DNA of 16,366 nucleotides from Cylindrotheca closterium (taxonomy: Eukaryota > Bacillariophyta > Bacillariophyceae > Bacillariales > Bacillariaceae). Positions 1-9,732 of the stretch are shown here, piece after piece (positions within the stretch are counted from its first letter, which is position 1; every line of letters begins with the position of its first letter). The stretch is taken from NCBI GenBank assembly GCA_933822405.4, contig CAKOGP040001832.1, positions 1 to 16,366 of the forward strand, read 5' to 3'. Under the pieces are notes generated by a model. The model saw only the letters and a list, made by a program, of their open reading frames with translations. It made no database searches and had not been told where the DNA came from. A program made the translations under genes and the position numbers.

Positions 1-276
1 AGGGGACCGTTAATTGGACCAGAGAGTGTCCGTCATTCGTACGTTAGATAGTTTAACCTAGAGATTTGCACACATCTTGTAAAATCCCCATGTTTGTCAT
101 CGTACTCGTTTTCGTCCCGAATCTCTCGTACCTCGCTACTCAATATAACGGTACGACCGCCAAATGACAAATCCTTCTATCGAAACTCTAGCAAGACCGT
201 CGTCCGTCATTTTGCCTCCTCAACCGACCAAAATATTTTGCGTTACTCAAAATACAACTTCTTCACAACCAAAAGC
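1..276 (+). promoter_or_regulatory. 5' flank of cpn10 with clustered TCGTAC sites
   Basis: No gene is supported here. This is the upstream region of the co-chaperonin gene that begins at 277. The hexamer TCGTAC, or its reverse complement GTACGA, occurs four times in 120 bp, at 37-42, 100-105, 126-131 and 151-156. I looked for heat-shock elements of the GAAnnTTC type, which would be expected for a chaperonin, and found no canonical array. An open frame at 94-405 crosses the first exon and the intron of cpn10, has no recognisable features and is treated as chance. Confidence 0.3.
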
Positions 277-749
277 ATGTTTAGAACTCGTGTAAGCTTG
301 AACCCTGTTTCCGGATGGCAACTTTTCCGGCAGCTGTTGTATCTCCTTCGTTTCCACAAAGTTCTCTCCATCTCACTCGCTTCCTTCTATCAATTCGATT
401 TATAATCATGTGTGCGCAAAATATATTGCGATTCCCTTTCTTTGTGAAATAGTCCCTTTTCCGAAAGCTGACCCCACTCGGTGACAGAGTGCTCGTTAAG
501 AGAGCTCCCAAGGAGGTTCAAACCACTAGTGGTATATATCTTCCAAGAGACTCAACAAAGGACCCTAATGAAGGTGAAGTTGTTGCAGTCGGTCCTGGAG
601 AACGAGATATCACAGGAAATCTGCACAAAACAAGTTTGAAAGCTGGCGATAAGGTCTTACTTCCAGAATACGGCGGAACAAAAGTAACTATTGGAGACGA
701 CGATGTTTTTATGTTTCGAGAATCTGATGTCTTGGGAAAGTTTGAGTGA
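277..749 (+). CDS. 10 kDa chaperonin (Cpn10/GroES family), two exons
   Basis: Co-chaperonin that caps the Cpn60 folding chamber; probably the mitochondrial form by similarity to animal Cpn10. Model: exon 1 at 277-291 encodes only MFRTR, a GTAAGC donor opens an intron at 292-452, and exon 2 runs 453-749, giving 103 aa, the usual family length. The acceptor at 452 follows a pyrimidine-rich tract and yields FRKLTPLGDRVLVKR near the N-terminus, closely like animal Cpn10. An alternative AG at 467 is also in frame and would remove five residues. Visible family marks are PLGDRVLV (13-20), a mobile-loop hydrophobic triplet IYL (33-35), GEVVAVGPG (46-54), DKVLLPEYGGTKV (71-83) and the terminal FRESDVLGKFE. 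A GTG at 489 is not the start because homology continues upstream. Mitochondrial versus plastid location is inferred from sequence style only. Confidence 0.93.
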
Positions 750-1217
750 AAATCTCATCGAAAACTTTGCTGAAGATTACACGAAGTCAACAGGTCCATC
801 AACTTGACCAATCGTGTCTTGATAAATGTAAGGGAATAAAGAATTTTGTCTCTGGTGACAGCAATTGATGCCATCTTAATTGTCCATTTTGATAGCTGTG
901 AGTGAAATTACAATCTAGTTCTCTACACTTGAAGAACCTTTGTCTTCTCCCAGCGAACGCATTTTGTAATCACGCAGTCCACTATTTTATTTTGTAAATA
1001 GTTGCTACCTCTCCATGTATCGCCAACAATTATGCTGTGACCTTCGTATAACGACTCAAGGAAATGAACCGACTTCTATTTCTGTGGATAAATACGTTTT
1101 CTGTTCACAGGTCGATGAGCAAATCGTCGATCAATACTGGAAATAAGGAAATGGCAAATGCTGCTAGAACGCTTTCATTGACTTGTGTTCCAAGAAACAA
1201 GCATTCAGTCGACCGAC
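750..1217. other. Convergent intergenic region, 3' ends of cpn10 and kinase genes
   Basis: No gene is supported between the converging cpn10 and kinase genes. An AATAAA at 835-840, 86 nt after the cpn10 stop, could be its polyadenylation signal. A short inverted repeat, CTATTT at 982-987 and AAATAG at 996-1001, lies in AT-rich sequence and could sit in the kinase 3' UTR. Nothing else stands out. Confidence 0.35.
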
Positions 1218-4200
1218 CTACTTTCCGCCATGATGAACGACTGGTGCTCGGTGATCCTTTTTCTGTTCATGGAAGGCATGGTTAGGCACGGAGAACGCAG
1301 GACGGTGTTCATCGTTAGCTTGAGATGACGAGTTATACCAGTTGCATTGCGAGTTGACCGGCGAAGGAAACATATGGGTTTGAACACTGACAAGACTAGG
1401 AGAATCATTAGCAGCAAAGCTTTCACCACCGTTCCCACTTAACAGGTGTCCATTCCAAGTATTTTGCGTCTGCTGCGACAATCCAACTGAGGGAAGAATT
1501 TGACCGTTGCGTAGAGTTTGAGTTTGGCCTCCATTTTTCGGAGTGTGTGACAAGGGTGGTGGAGGCACAAACTGAAAACTATGGTCATTTTTCACATTTG
1601 ATGGCTTACGTCGATCAAAACTTTGAGTCAATTCGGCTAGACCACCAGAGCGAATGGGGACTCTACCATTCACAATCCGAGTCCTTTGGTGAGTTGTGAA
1701 GAAGAACAAATATTCGATCGCAGAGATACGTACCTCGGGTATGCCGTATCATCATGACCGTTACTTTGAAGTCCCCCTGAAAATTGGCTTCTCCTTTGCC
1801 AATGACCAAATCTTGAATCTTCATTTTGTTCAAAAACATGATGACAAAAAGGACCGGAGTTGCCACCCGTTCCTCTGAAATTCGATGGGGGTTCCCAGTA
1901 AAAGTGGCCAACCAAGTTTGCGAGGTTGCCATACTTGCGGCTATCGACATAGGTATGTTCAGTATGTTCTCGAATTCTTGAGCCAGTTAGAAAAGGATGC
2001 TGCGAGGCTTGTAGGGCTGTCCAGCGTTTTATGGGGTCTGGATCGAGAAGACCTTCACGAAACAAACACATACTGTTAGATTCGAGAGAGAAACCCAATT
2101 TCCAAAACTTCAAAGTGACGTACCATGCAAAAAATGGACAAACAAGTCCAGATCATATTTGTCTTCTTTCATTGTTCCGCTCTGCCCCTTGTGCAACACA
2201 ATGTCAGCAAGTCTCTTTTTCTTGAAGTACCTATTATGGTGCTGCTTTTCCAGTCTCAATTGTCCACCCTTTCTCCGAATTTCACCTTCCGATAGAGACG
2301 CTACAAACTCCGATTGACTTTTCAGTCTCCATGACCGGTATTGCAACGACGAGGTGGTGGAAGTGTGCCCTTCGTCGATAGTGTCAGCATCAAAGGATGT
2401 TTCCTTATTGAAAAAAATTGGCGCCTTCGATCCTTGCTCGAGCATCCATTCTGGCAAAGTGGAAATCATTTCCAAAATTCGACCCAATTGGTCATGCTCG
2501 TGAACACCAGGCAAAATTGGCAGTCCCAAAAACAATTCAGCGGTAACGCACCCCAGCGACCAGATGTCGATAGCAGAATCATAAGGTAAGCCAATCAGCA
2601 CTTCGGGGCTCCTATAGAATCGCGATTGTATATATGTTTGCATTGTTTGTCCCTTGAAACATGCCGAACCGAAATCGATTAGCTTGATTCGATGGCAATG
2701 CGTATTGGTTGCGGCATTTTCTGATATCGATGAAGCACTGGTGAACGAGGCCTGTGGTCTCGCTGTCTGATTCGCCGTCATATTTGGAGGAGGAACCGTT
2801 GCAATTTTGTATTGTGGTTGTGTTCTCATCACGGTTTGTGTTGGGATTGATGCAGACGAGGCCGGCAAAGTGTTATCACTGTATTCTCGATTTCCAACTT
2901 GTGTGATGCCATCTTCGTTAACAAGAAGAATATTTTCTGGCTTGATGTCACAGTGAATAACATCATGTTTTGCCAATTCTACGATTCCATGAACAGCCTG
3001 TCTGATCACTGATCTGACAACCGATAATCGAAGTCCGCGGAAGTTTCTTTGCTTCAAAACATCATATAGATTTTGTCCCAGCAGTTCAAATACCAAACAT
3101 AGATGTGATTTGTACAAGAAATAACAAACAAGATCGACCATATAGTCGTGTTCGTCTCCTTCAGACCCTGTACCCCTGTTACCATCCGAAGACGATCCCT
3201 TGAATGTGGTCTGGTCGACAGTCAATTCGTTACCATCGCTTCCAATTTTTGTTTTTAAAGCACGTAAGACATCGATTTCTATTGATGCCTGCCGTGCATA
3301 TGCTGCCTTGTTTTTCACAATCTTCAATGCGACCAATTTTCCCGTCTGTAAATGTAGACATTGGAAGACTTGGGCAAAGGTCCCCTGTCCCAACCTCTTC
3401 TGCACTCGGTAATCAACATGTGCCACATTTCGCATCCTTTCTTTAGACAAGACGTGAATTTTGTTCCGAGGCACTCTAATTACATCATTTTCATACAAAA
3501 TCAAGTCGCCATTTGCATCGTCAAATCCATTGTTGGAGGTAGACAAGAAAGGGTCCGTTAAGCACTTCCCAGTTTGCTGTTGATGAAATGATGCTGTCCC
3601 ACTAGGATCTCGTGCTTTGTCGATCGGAGGCTCAAAATTCAAATGCTGAGGTCTAGTAGACGACATTTCAATAGAATGGGACGCAACAGTTGGCGCCCTG
3701 TCTGCTTTTTGAAGAGATATTATTGTTTTGTTCGAGAATTCATTTGTGGTTTGCTCTTTCTTGGAGTCTTCTTGCAACCAATTTGACGGTGTGCGCTCGT
3801 TCTGTTGCTCTGGACGCAAATGCGGGAACTGTTGTCGAGAAGAGTCGGTCGGTCTCGCAGCTTGGGATCCTGCGATCATATCATCCTGGAGCATCCGTAA
3901 TATCTTGGACGCATTCATAGTGAGGTGCCTCAGAATGTTCCTCTTACGGAATGAGGGTTTCCAATAATTTTCATGGCTGCTGGGTCTCGCTTTCTCCGCC
4001 TTTATCATTTGAGTCAGACGGCCCTGCGGTAGAGATACGTGTAAGTTATTTTTGCCATGGGCTGCCCCAATTGACACATCCTCGCTTACCGATCCCACGT
4101 CAATATGGTTTGTCCTCTTAGATAATCGAGAATAGGGTGCAAAACTTGAGCCTTCGCTTTTTCCAATTGTGCAACTTGTTTGGTGATTTGAGGCAACGAA

Positions 4201-4452
4201 ACTGCCATGAGCGCGAAGGCTCAACTGATGTCCAAGTTTGCGATAAGCCATATCCACTTGCGACAGTCCTAGATTTTTTCCCTTCCTTTTTTGAGAACCT
4301 TGCACATTCAATGATTTATCACGAAAGAGACCGTGCTGCCACTGATCTCCTTGATTGACCAGTTTAAATAGTTCGCTAGTTCCGGGACTGTTCGCAATCT
4401 CCCGCTTCATTGATGCCTCAGACATACTCCGAGAGGAGCTCATTTCCGGCAT
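1218..4452 (-). CDS. Yak1/DYRK-type protein kinase, three exons
   Basis: Dual-specificity CMGC kinase, closest in motif to Yak1. Exons are 4452-2124, 2052-1734 and 1683-1218; introns of 71 nt and 50 nt have GTACGT donors, and joining them gives one frame of about 1037 aa. An in-frame TAG lies 24 nt upstream of the ATG at 4452. Residues 1-330 are Ser/Gln-rich and probably disordered. The kinase domain follows: LGQGTFAQV (354-362), VALKIVK with Lys377, HCDIKPEN (500-507), DFG (593-595), YIQSRFYRSPEV (607-618), and a C-lobe end crossing intron 1 (LLDPDPIKRW...HPFL). All catalytic residues are present, so it should be active. About 70 extra residues separate the catalytic loop from DFG. The activation loop reads QTYIQ, so only the second tyrosine of the DYRK YxY motif remains. 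The C-terminal tail is Gln/Asn-rich. Yak1 kinases act in growth and stress signalling; the role here is inferred. Confidence 0.9.
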
Positions 4453-4793
4453 GCCTTGATTGGAAAAAGAGAACTATCTGCGAAGCTCTTACGACAGGTG
4501 TATTCCTTTCATAAGTTCCAAAGTATTGCGAGTGAAAAGCAATAGAAGCAGGTAGCTGCCAGTATCACGTTTGAAAGTTAAGGCGAAAGTGAGTCGTTTA
4601 AGTCGCACCTGAGCATAGATTTGCCATGCGATGAATGCTTGGTTGGCAAAGTTACGACTTATCGGTCTTTCTCGGTTTGAGGTCAAGGCTGCTCTGCTGT
4701 GACGATGCTGTAAGGAATCAAGAATGTCTAATCTTCTATGTGGTACACCGTGAATTTTTTACGTTAATCGCTAGCGCTTGTCCTGTAATTTCC
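4453..4793 (-). promoter_or_regulatory. Intergenic region upstream of the kinase gene
   Basis: These 341 nt lie between the stop of the upstream minus-strand gene and the kinase ATG. No convincing gene is present. On the minus strand a donor-like CAG/GTGCGA and an acceptor-like CGCAG occur, so a 5' UTR intron of the kinase is possible but unproven. Confidence 0.25.
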
Positions 4794-7005
4794 TCACCTC
4801 TTCTTTGCCGAACCTTTATCACGGCTCGCATCCAATTCGAGGAGTTTTCGCTTCAATGACATTGAAGACCCTGCACTGTCCCCACCAGATCTTGCGAGAA
4901 GAGCTGCAGCTGAATTGTTTTTCAAAAGCCCGCCAGACAAATTACGCAGACTTCCAAAGGACCGCGATGCAATCGCATTGGCAAGAGCTGGATTTCCCGT
5001 CGCCTGAGCAAGTAACCGTTGCTGCGCAAGTACAGCAGCAGCCGAACCAGGTCTCGACATATTGTCGCCGTTGGTGTTTTGCTGATGGTGCATCAATGGT
5101 ACATTTAGGAGAGAAGGATCTTGGTGTGGAATGTCACCTGCTGCAACTAAACTCAAGAAATCTTCGACACTTGAATTCCGATTATTCAGACCATCTTGCA
5201 TTCGCAAAGCCGTCAATCCTGTTGACGAGTTCTCTCTGAGAAGATTTGCCAAAGACGCCGCGCTGGAACCGTTTCTTGATCCCCCTAAAAGACTGCTCAT
5301 ACTACTGCTAGCCTGTTCCGATTGCGCGTTCTGCAGTAATTGCTGAAGATTCGACGAACTTGATTGGTTGTGGTCAATCGGTTCACCACGCTTCACATTG
5401 TTGCTCGAAAAGGATCGGAGAAGGGATTCCATCTGACCAGAACTGGCAAGTCGCCTAGCAACTTCGGATAGGCTTCCAGTTGACCCAGTGCCACCTGCGA
5501 GGCCAGCAAGACTATTTCTCGAATTGGAATTGTCTGCAGACCAGTTCTTCATTCCACTTGCTGGTGCTTGAGTGGAAGAGGCGCCACTCTGAATCAAGTT
5601 TGCCAGGTTATCTATTGACTGCAGGCTTTGGAAATCAAGCGACATCAGAGCATCAAAACTATTCTTCCGGTCAATCATATTAGACAGAGAAGTCGACGAG
5701 AGCCCTCGATCTTTGGCCAGCTGGTTCAATCTATCGCGGGAGAAGCTATTCTTCAGCATCAAATTTCCGATAGAGTTGCTTCCGCTAAGCCCTAGTCGGG
5801 AGGCTAGTGAAGAAACTGTGTTAATTACGATATTGAATGAATTGTCAAAATGAACTTCTTCTCGGACTTACCAGAAGAACTGTTTGCGAGGTTTACCATC
5901 GATACACCCCCACCACCATCAGCTGAGGTTAGAGCTGCCAATAGATTCTGTGCGGATTGGCCTCTTATATTCTGAAGCAAACTTTGTTGACTGGCTCTAC
6001 GCTGAAGTTCTGCCATGGCAAGAAGTCCAGCACTCCCTGAGGAGGATAAACCAGAACCTGCAGCTTTGCTCAAACTGCTAGGGTCGATTCCACGAAGTAG
6101 TGCCCGTCCAGCAGCTGCTGCTCGGCTACCACCTCCTTCAGCTAGATTGGCAGCAGCCATGGCAGCCCCACTTCCTTGCTTATAACCGAGTGGAGTCTGT
6201 AGCCAGGGAGGACTGGATGGTGTTCCTGCGTTTGTGTCTTCTCCTTTCAGTGATACTTGTCCAGCGACGTGTGTAACTTGCCCAACCGGATTTGATGTTG
6301 CTGTAGTACTTCCACCCACTCCTGATGACTTTACGCGATTCGTCTGTGCCACCCGATCCAAGAACCGACGCTCCAACTCACTAAGCTCAGCTCTACTATT
6401 CTGAATCTGTTCCGGAGTCAGTCGGTTCAAATCAGCAGTGCGTCGACGGAAAACTTGTTTTCCAATACAGTTGCCACCGACGAACTTTTTCGATATTCGC
6501 ATTGGATCGCAGTTCAAGAGTTTTGATAGAAATGTTCGAAGAGTCGTACCATCTGTCAAGGGTAGTAGTCCGGCCTTGAACTCTTGAATTAATCGGTTCG
6601 CATAAGCTTCTTCCTCTTGAGTCCATTTCCCACGTCGAAGTGGGGGACCTTTCTTCTTCCCTCCGCCACTGGTCAAGGCAGGCGGGGGCGCCTTTCTTTG
6701 CATTTGCTGAAGATCAGTTTCGTGCTGTTGCATCATATTGCTTCTAATGCTATGAATAGTACTCGTTGTTCCACTATTCATGTAAGCCTTTTCAGGGCTG
6801 AGCCCATCTGCTTGCGCCGCACTGTGTGCAGCTTGCACTAGTAGAGACGGTATGCTAAAGATGTGTGAGTATGTAGTTCATTTTTTAGGTCGATTTCTGG
6901 AACGAAATGGTACGGTGCGGACTATGTACGACTAACATAAATGCAGAAGACTTTTAGGATGTGCAAAGATATTACTCACTCGGAATCAAAACCCCCAGCA
7001 CTCAT
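4794..7005 (-). CDS. Diatom-type Myb/SANT-like nuclear protein, three exons
   Basis: Probable nuclear regulatory protein of unknown target. Exon 1 (7005-6980) encodes MSAGGFDS plus two bases and ends at a perfect GTGAGT donor; exon 2 is 6854-5872; exon 3 is 5815-4794, giving 676 aa. The longest frame begins at a GTG (6838) with no ATG before an upstream stop, which is why the small first exon is needed. Residues about 83-147 form a basic domain starting RRGKWTQEEEAYANRLI, continuing through GLLPLTDGTTLRTFLSKLL and ending GKQVFRRR; the start resembles a Myb/SANT helix. From memory this block recurs in many unannotated diatom proteins. The rest is Ser/Gln/Asn/Leu-rich with repeated short xxLL patches, a distinctive VEDFLSLVAAGDIPHQDP segment (553-570) and a basic C-terminal tail (about 658-676, KRK...KKR) resembling a nuclear localisation signal. 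DNA binding is inferred, not shown. Confidence 0.82.
5804..5871 (-). other. Intron with tandem in-frame acceptors
   Basis: The donor GTAAGT starts at 5871. Two AG acceptors lie 12 nt apart, ending at 5816 (intron 56 nt) and 5804 (intron 68 nt). Both restore the same frame because the donor leaves one base (G) of a codon. The products differ by four residues: V-S-S-L-A-S-R-L-G against A-S-R-L-G at the junction. This lies in the low-complexity part of the protein. Confidence 0.6.
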
Positions 7006-7378
7006 TAGGCTCTATCTGTTGAACTGCGATATCGGCCTTTTATGGTTTGTGGTTTGCTTCTCACTGTCCAGTTTATCAACTTGAATTTCAAGTTGTAGTT
7101 CAATGTCAACCGAACGAACGTGTGCTCCTCCACCGATTGAAAAGACATTCGGTGTTATAATGTCTGCGTTGATTCTACGAGAAGACTACCTGATGACGTG
7201 GAGCTGTCGTTCGAACGTGGTCTTTTTTCCCTTGTTTTTTCGGATAAATATGATGTCATGGTTGAAGCAGAAACATGTGTAAAAGTACAAACATAGCGGT
7301 TTTCTCACATCAGAAGCAAAGCAGTGTATCGTGTTGGCATAAAACAACTACAGTACCAGTACTTGATCCACCAATGCG
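7006..7378. promoter_or_regulatory. Divergent promoter between Myb-like and thioredoxin-fold genes
   Basis: These 373 nt separate two divergent starts and hold no coding frame I can support. Visible candidate sites are TGACGTGG at 7194-7201 (bZIP/CRE core), a perfect 10-bp palindrome CGTTCGAACG at 7208-7217, TGATGTCA at 7251-7258 (one base from a CRE palindrome), and two abutting CAGTAC hexamers at 7351-7362 just before the plus-strand ATG. TGACGT-type cores act in CO2/cAMP-responsive diatom promoters; that role here is inference. Confidence 0.35.
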
Positions 7379-9301
7379 ATGAGAATTGGACGATGCCGGC
7401 TGTTTCCATTTTCCCTCACATATTGGGCAATCACTGTCGGAATAAGAAGTGCCAATGGATCAGACGATTATCCCGAAACCTCTGATTCAAAATCAAAGAA
7501 GCTGGTGTTGGACTGTGAACTCGATGAAAGTGATTTGATTAATTTTCTCACGGCGCCTGCCAAAGCAGATGACATCGTCGTGGCACTTTTCTACGTGGAA
7601 GGTTGCCAATCCAGTATGCATTTAGTTCCAACTTGGAAGGAAGCGATTTACCAATTACGGCAAGGTCGGCAATCTGCTTTTTCCGACGTTCGGCTTCCCC
7701 TAGTTGCCTCTTTCTTGATCACACCATCAAACAAACATTTTTTGCAGGCAATTCCAGTCACCCATGTCCCAAGTATTGTATTTTTTAGCAAAACTGGAGA
7801 TGACAAGGATTCTGCTGCGTCTTTTAAAACTCTGGAATACCAGGGATCAAGATCGTCTGGATCGGAGATTCTGAATGGTCTTCGACACTACTTGCTGAGA
7901 TTTCAGCATTCAGGATTCCAAGCTGATCATCAGGCCTCACTGACGACCAATCTGAATTTGAATGCATTGGCCGTGCAAGTGGATAGGATTGAGGAAATGG
8001 GACGCATTGTTGCTAAATTTCAGGACAGGCTATTTCAACGAAATAACTTGCCTTTGGATCCTATAATGTCACTGGCTGAGCGAGACTGGGCACGGTACAT
8101 GCTTGACGAGAGCAGCGATCCTGATTTTTACCACGTAATTTGTCAGTGTCAGGATAGTAGAGATCCTACAGGCGACGATGAAGCTTTGAATGAAGCCTAT
8201 TCGGCCTTTGATGAGGTCGCCGGGGTCTTATCAGTTCGCAGAGATGTTGTCTTCTGCGTTCAACGGAAATGTTTGAATGAAGGAGTAATTACGAGCTATC
8301 AAGTGGTAGAAAACAACTGGACGCTGACAACTGAATCGTCACTTGATCTAAAGTCAGTGGAAACAACGGACTGGAGAACCAAAACATCGTTCTTCTGCCA
8401 AATGATTTTGCGCCCTTCTCTTCTCTGGCTGGACAGACAGGCATCGGCGCCAATTATTTTTTCGCCGAACAATAGGTTACATGCAGCTCTATTCATTGAT
8501 TTCCACAACCCATGGGTCAAAGAGAAAATGCGACAGACGGTTGTCGAATTCCGTCGCGAGTGCAAGTCACGACGTGAACACAATGTGGTCTGCTATGTTG
8601 TGCCGAGTACAGACGTGCGTTTCCTTCTTCAGTTTGGAATTGATATGTGGTCGCCCATTGATAAGAAGCTGCATTCCCAAGATTCGTTTCCCTCCATTGG
8701 TGTATTTCCGTGCCTGCTAGTTACTGACAAACGACAAGACATGGGAATTGATTACCGTATCCTAGAACATCCCTTTGCTAGCAATTCACTAGGGAATTTT
8801 CTAGATTCTATCATAAAGCATGATGGAGACTTGGAAGCACAGGATGCACAGCACTACGTTGAAACAAGAAAGAATAGTTTTGGAATTCATCTCCTTGCGG
8901 CTTCGAGCTTGCAATCATTCATCGACAGTAAAGATTGTCATTCTATGATAATTTTCTATTCTCCCAGCTGTGGACACTGCAAGAGGCTCAAGGTTGTTTG
9001 GAATGCACTTGGAGAACTTCTCAGTTATACTGGTCTGGACAACAGGTTGAAACTTGGGATGTACGATGTATCAAAAAATGAACTATACCTGCAAGGTGTA
9101 ACTGTGTTGTCAGTGCCAGAGGTGTACCTATTTAGTTTTGGCACTGATCCAATCAGGTACAATACGGAAGAGGCTGGTGGAATTAATGATTCCATTGATA
9201 TTATTGAGTGGTGGATTGACGTTTCTAGTGAAAACAATTTGGATGTAGCAATGAGTGAAAAAGAGCTGCTGGGCTTGCTGGAGGGAGATGAAACGCAATG
9301 A
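7379..9301 (+). CDS. Multi-domain thioredoxin-fold (PDI-like) protein
   Basis: Single-exon 640 aa protein, probably a secretory-pathway thiol oxidoreductase or chaperone related to protein disulfide isomerase. The N-terminus has basic residues followed by a hydrophobic stretch (about 8-22), consistent with a signal peptide. A first thioredoxin-like domain (about 45-175) has FYVEGCQSS (71-79), where the usual CxxC has become C76-Q-S-S79, and a cis-proline-like VPS (P131). A second redox-inactive thioredoxin-like region lies at about 345-480. The third domain (about 500-615) carries the catalytic SPSCGHCK (C531, C534) and cis-Pro580 in SVPEVYLF. There is no KDEL-type retention signal; the C-terminus is GDETQ and no transmembrane segment is visible near it. 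Only the last domain should be redox-active. It is divergent from the Myb-like gene. Exact localisation and substrate cannot be told. Confidence 0.82.
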   Translation: MRIGRCRLFPFSLTYWAITVGIRSANGSDDYPETSDSKSKKLVLDCELDESDLINFLTAPAKADDIVVALFYVEGCQSSMHLVPTWKEAIYQLRQGRQSAFSDVRLPLVASFLITPSNKHFLQAIPVTHVPSIVFFSKTGDDKDSAASFKTLEYQGSRSSGSEILNGLRHYLLRFQHSGFQADHQASLTTNLNLNALAVQVDRIEEMGRIVAKFQDRLFQRNNLPLDPIMSLAERDWARYMLDESSDPDFYHVICQCQDSRDPTGDDEALNEAYSAFDEVAGVLSVRRDVVFCVQRKCLNEGVITSYQVVENNWTLTTESSLDLKSVETTDWRTKTSFFCQMILRPSLLWLDRQASAPIIFSPNNRLHAALFIDFHNPWVKEKMRQTVVEFRRECKSRREHNVVCYVVPSTDVRFLLQFGIDMWSPIDKKLHSQDSFPSIGVFPCLLVTDKRQDMGIDYRILEHPFASNSLGNFLDSIIKHDGDLEAQDAQHYVETRKNSFGIHLLAASSLQSFIDSKDCHSMIIFYSPSCGHCKRLKVVWNALGELLSYTGLDNRLKLGMYDVSKNELYLQGVTVLSVPEVYLFSFGTDPIRYNTEEAGGINDSIDIIEWWIDVSSENNLDVAMSEKELLGLLEGDETQ

Positions 9302-9732
9302 TGAATTGGAAGAAACATATCATGGCAGTTCGCAAGCTGTGAACGCAGACAGCACACAGAAACGGAGTGCACATACTCGAGAACTGGATGGTATCGAGTG
9401 TTCTATATCGTACCACAAGACATTGCATGCTCTGGAGCTATCGATGACTTAGAAGAGAAAAATACGAAGGTGCAGTAATTGAACTCATATGCTACATAGA
9501 GTGAAAACGTTTACAATTGCGCTGATTTTCACAACCAGTCCAGTGGCCGAAGGTAACGCCCACCTGCCACGAGCTAGGATGATGGAAGGCATGCAAATTG
9601 TTCAGTTTGTAATTGGTCCAGCCTAAATGTATCAACCAGGGAAGCTTCTATCGTTCAGAGCAATCAAATTGTCAAATTATCGACCGATTCTCCAGAACAG
9701 ATTATCTGATTGTACTAACACACCCACCCCCT
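9302..9732. other. Convergent intergenic region with one possible micro-ORF
   Basis: This 431-nt stretch lies between the 3' ends of the thioredoxin-fold gene and the small minus-strand gene. Its only item of note is a 45-codon frame at 9489-9626, listed separately. No RNA gene or repeat was recognised. Confidence 0.3.
9489..9626 (+). CDS. Possible 45-aa secreted micro-protein (speculative)
   Basis: The frame begins with ATG and encodes MLHRVKTFTIALIFTTSPVA, which looks like a short signal peptide (basic start, hydrophobic core TIALIF, small residues before a possible cleavage). The remaining 25 residues are undistinguished. A GTAACG at the end of that segment could be a splice donor, so it might be a first exon, but no partner exon was found on this strand before the next gene. 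Chance occurrence is more likely than not. Confidence 0.15.
   Translation: MLHRVKTFTIALIFTTSPVAEGNAHLPRARMMEGMQIVQFVIGPA

Noticed and set aside
489..749. GTG at 489 as the cpn10 start
   Set aside because: Homologous sequence (PLGDR) continues upstream in the same frame to a splice acceptor, and a nuclear eukaryotic gene is unlikely to use GTG.
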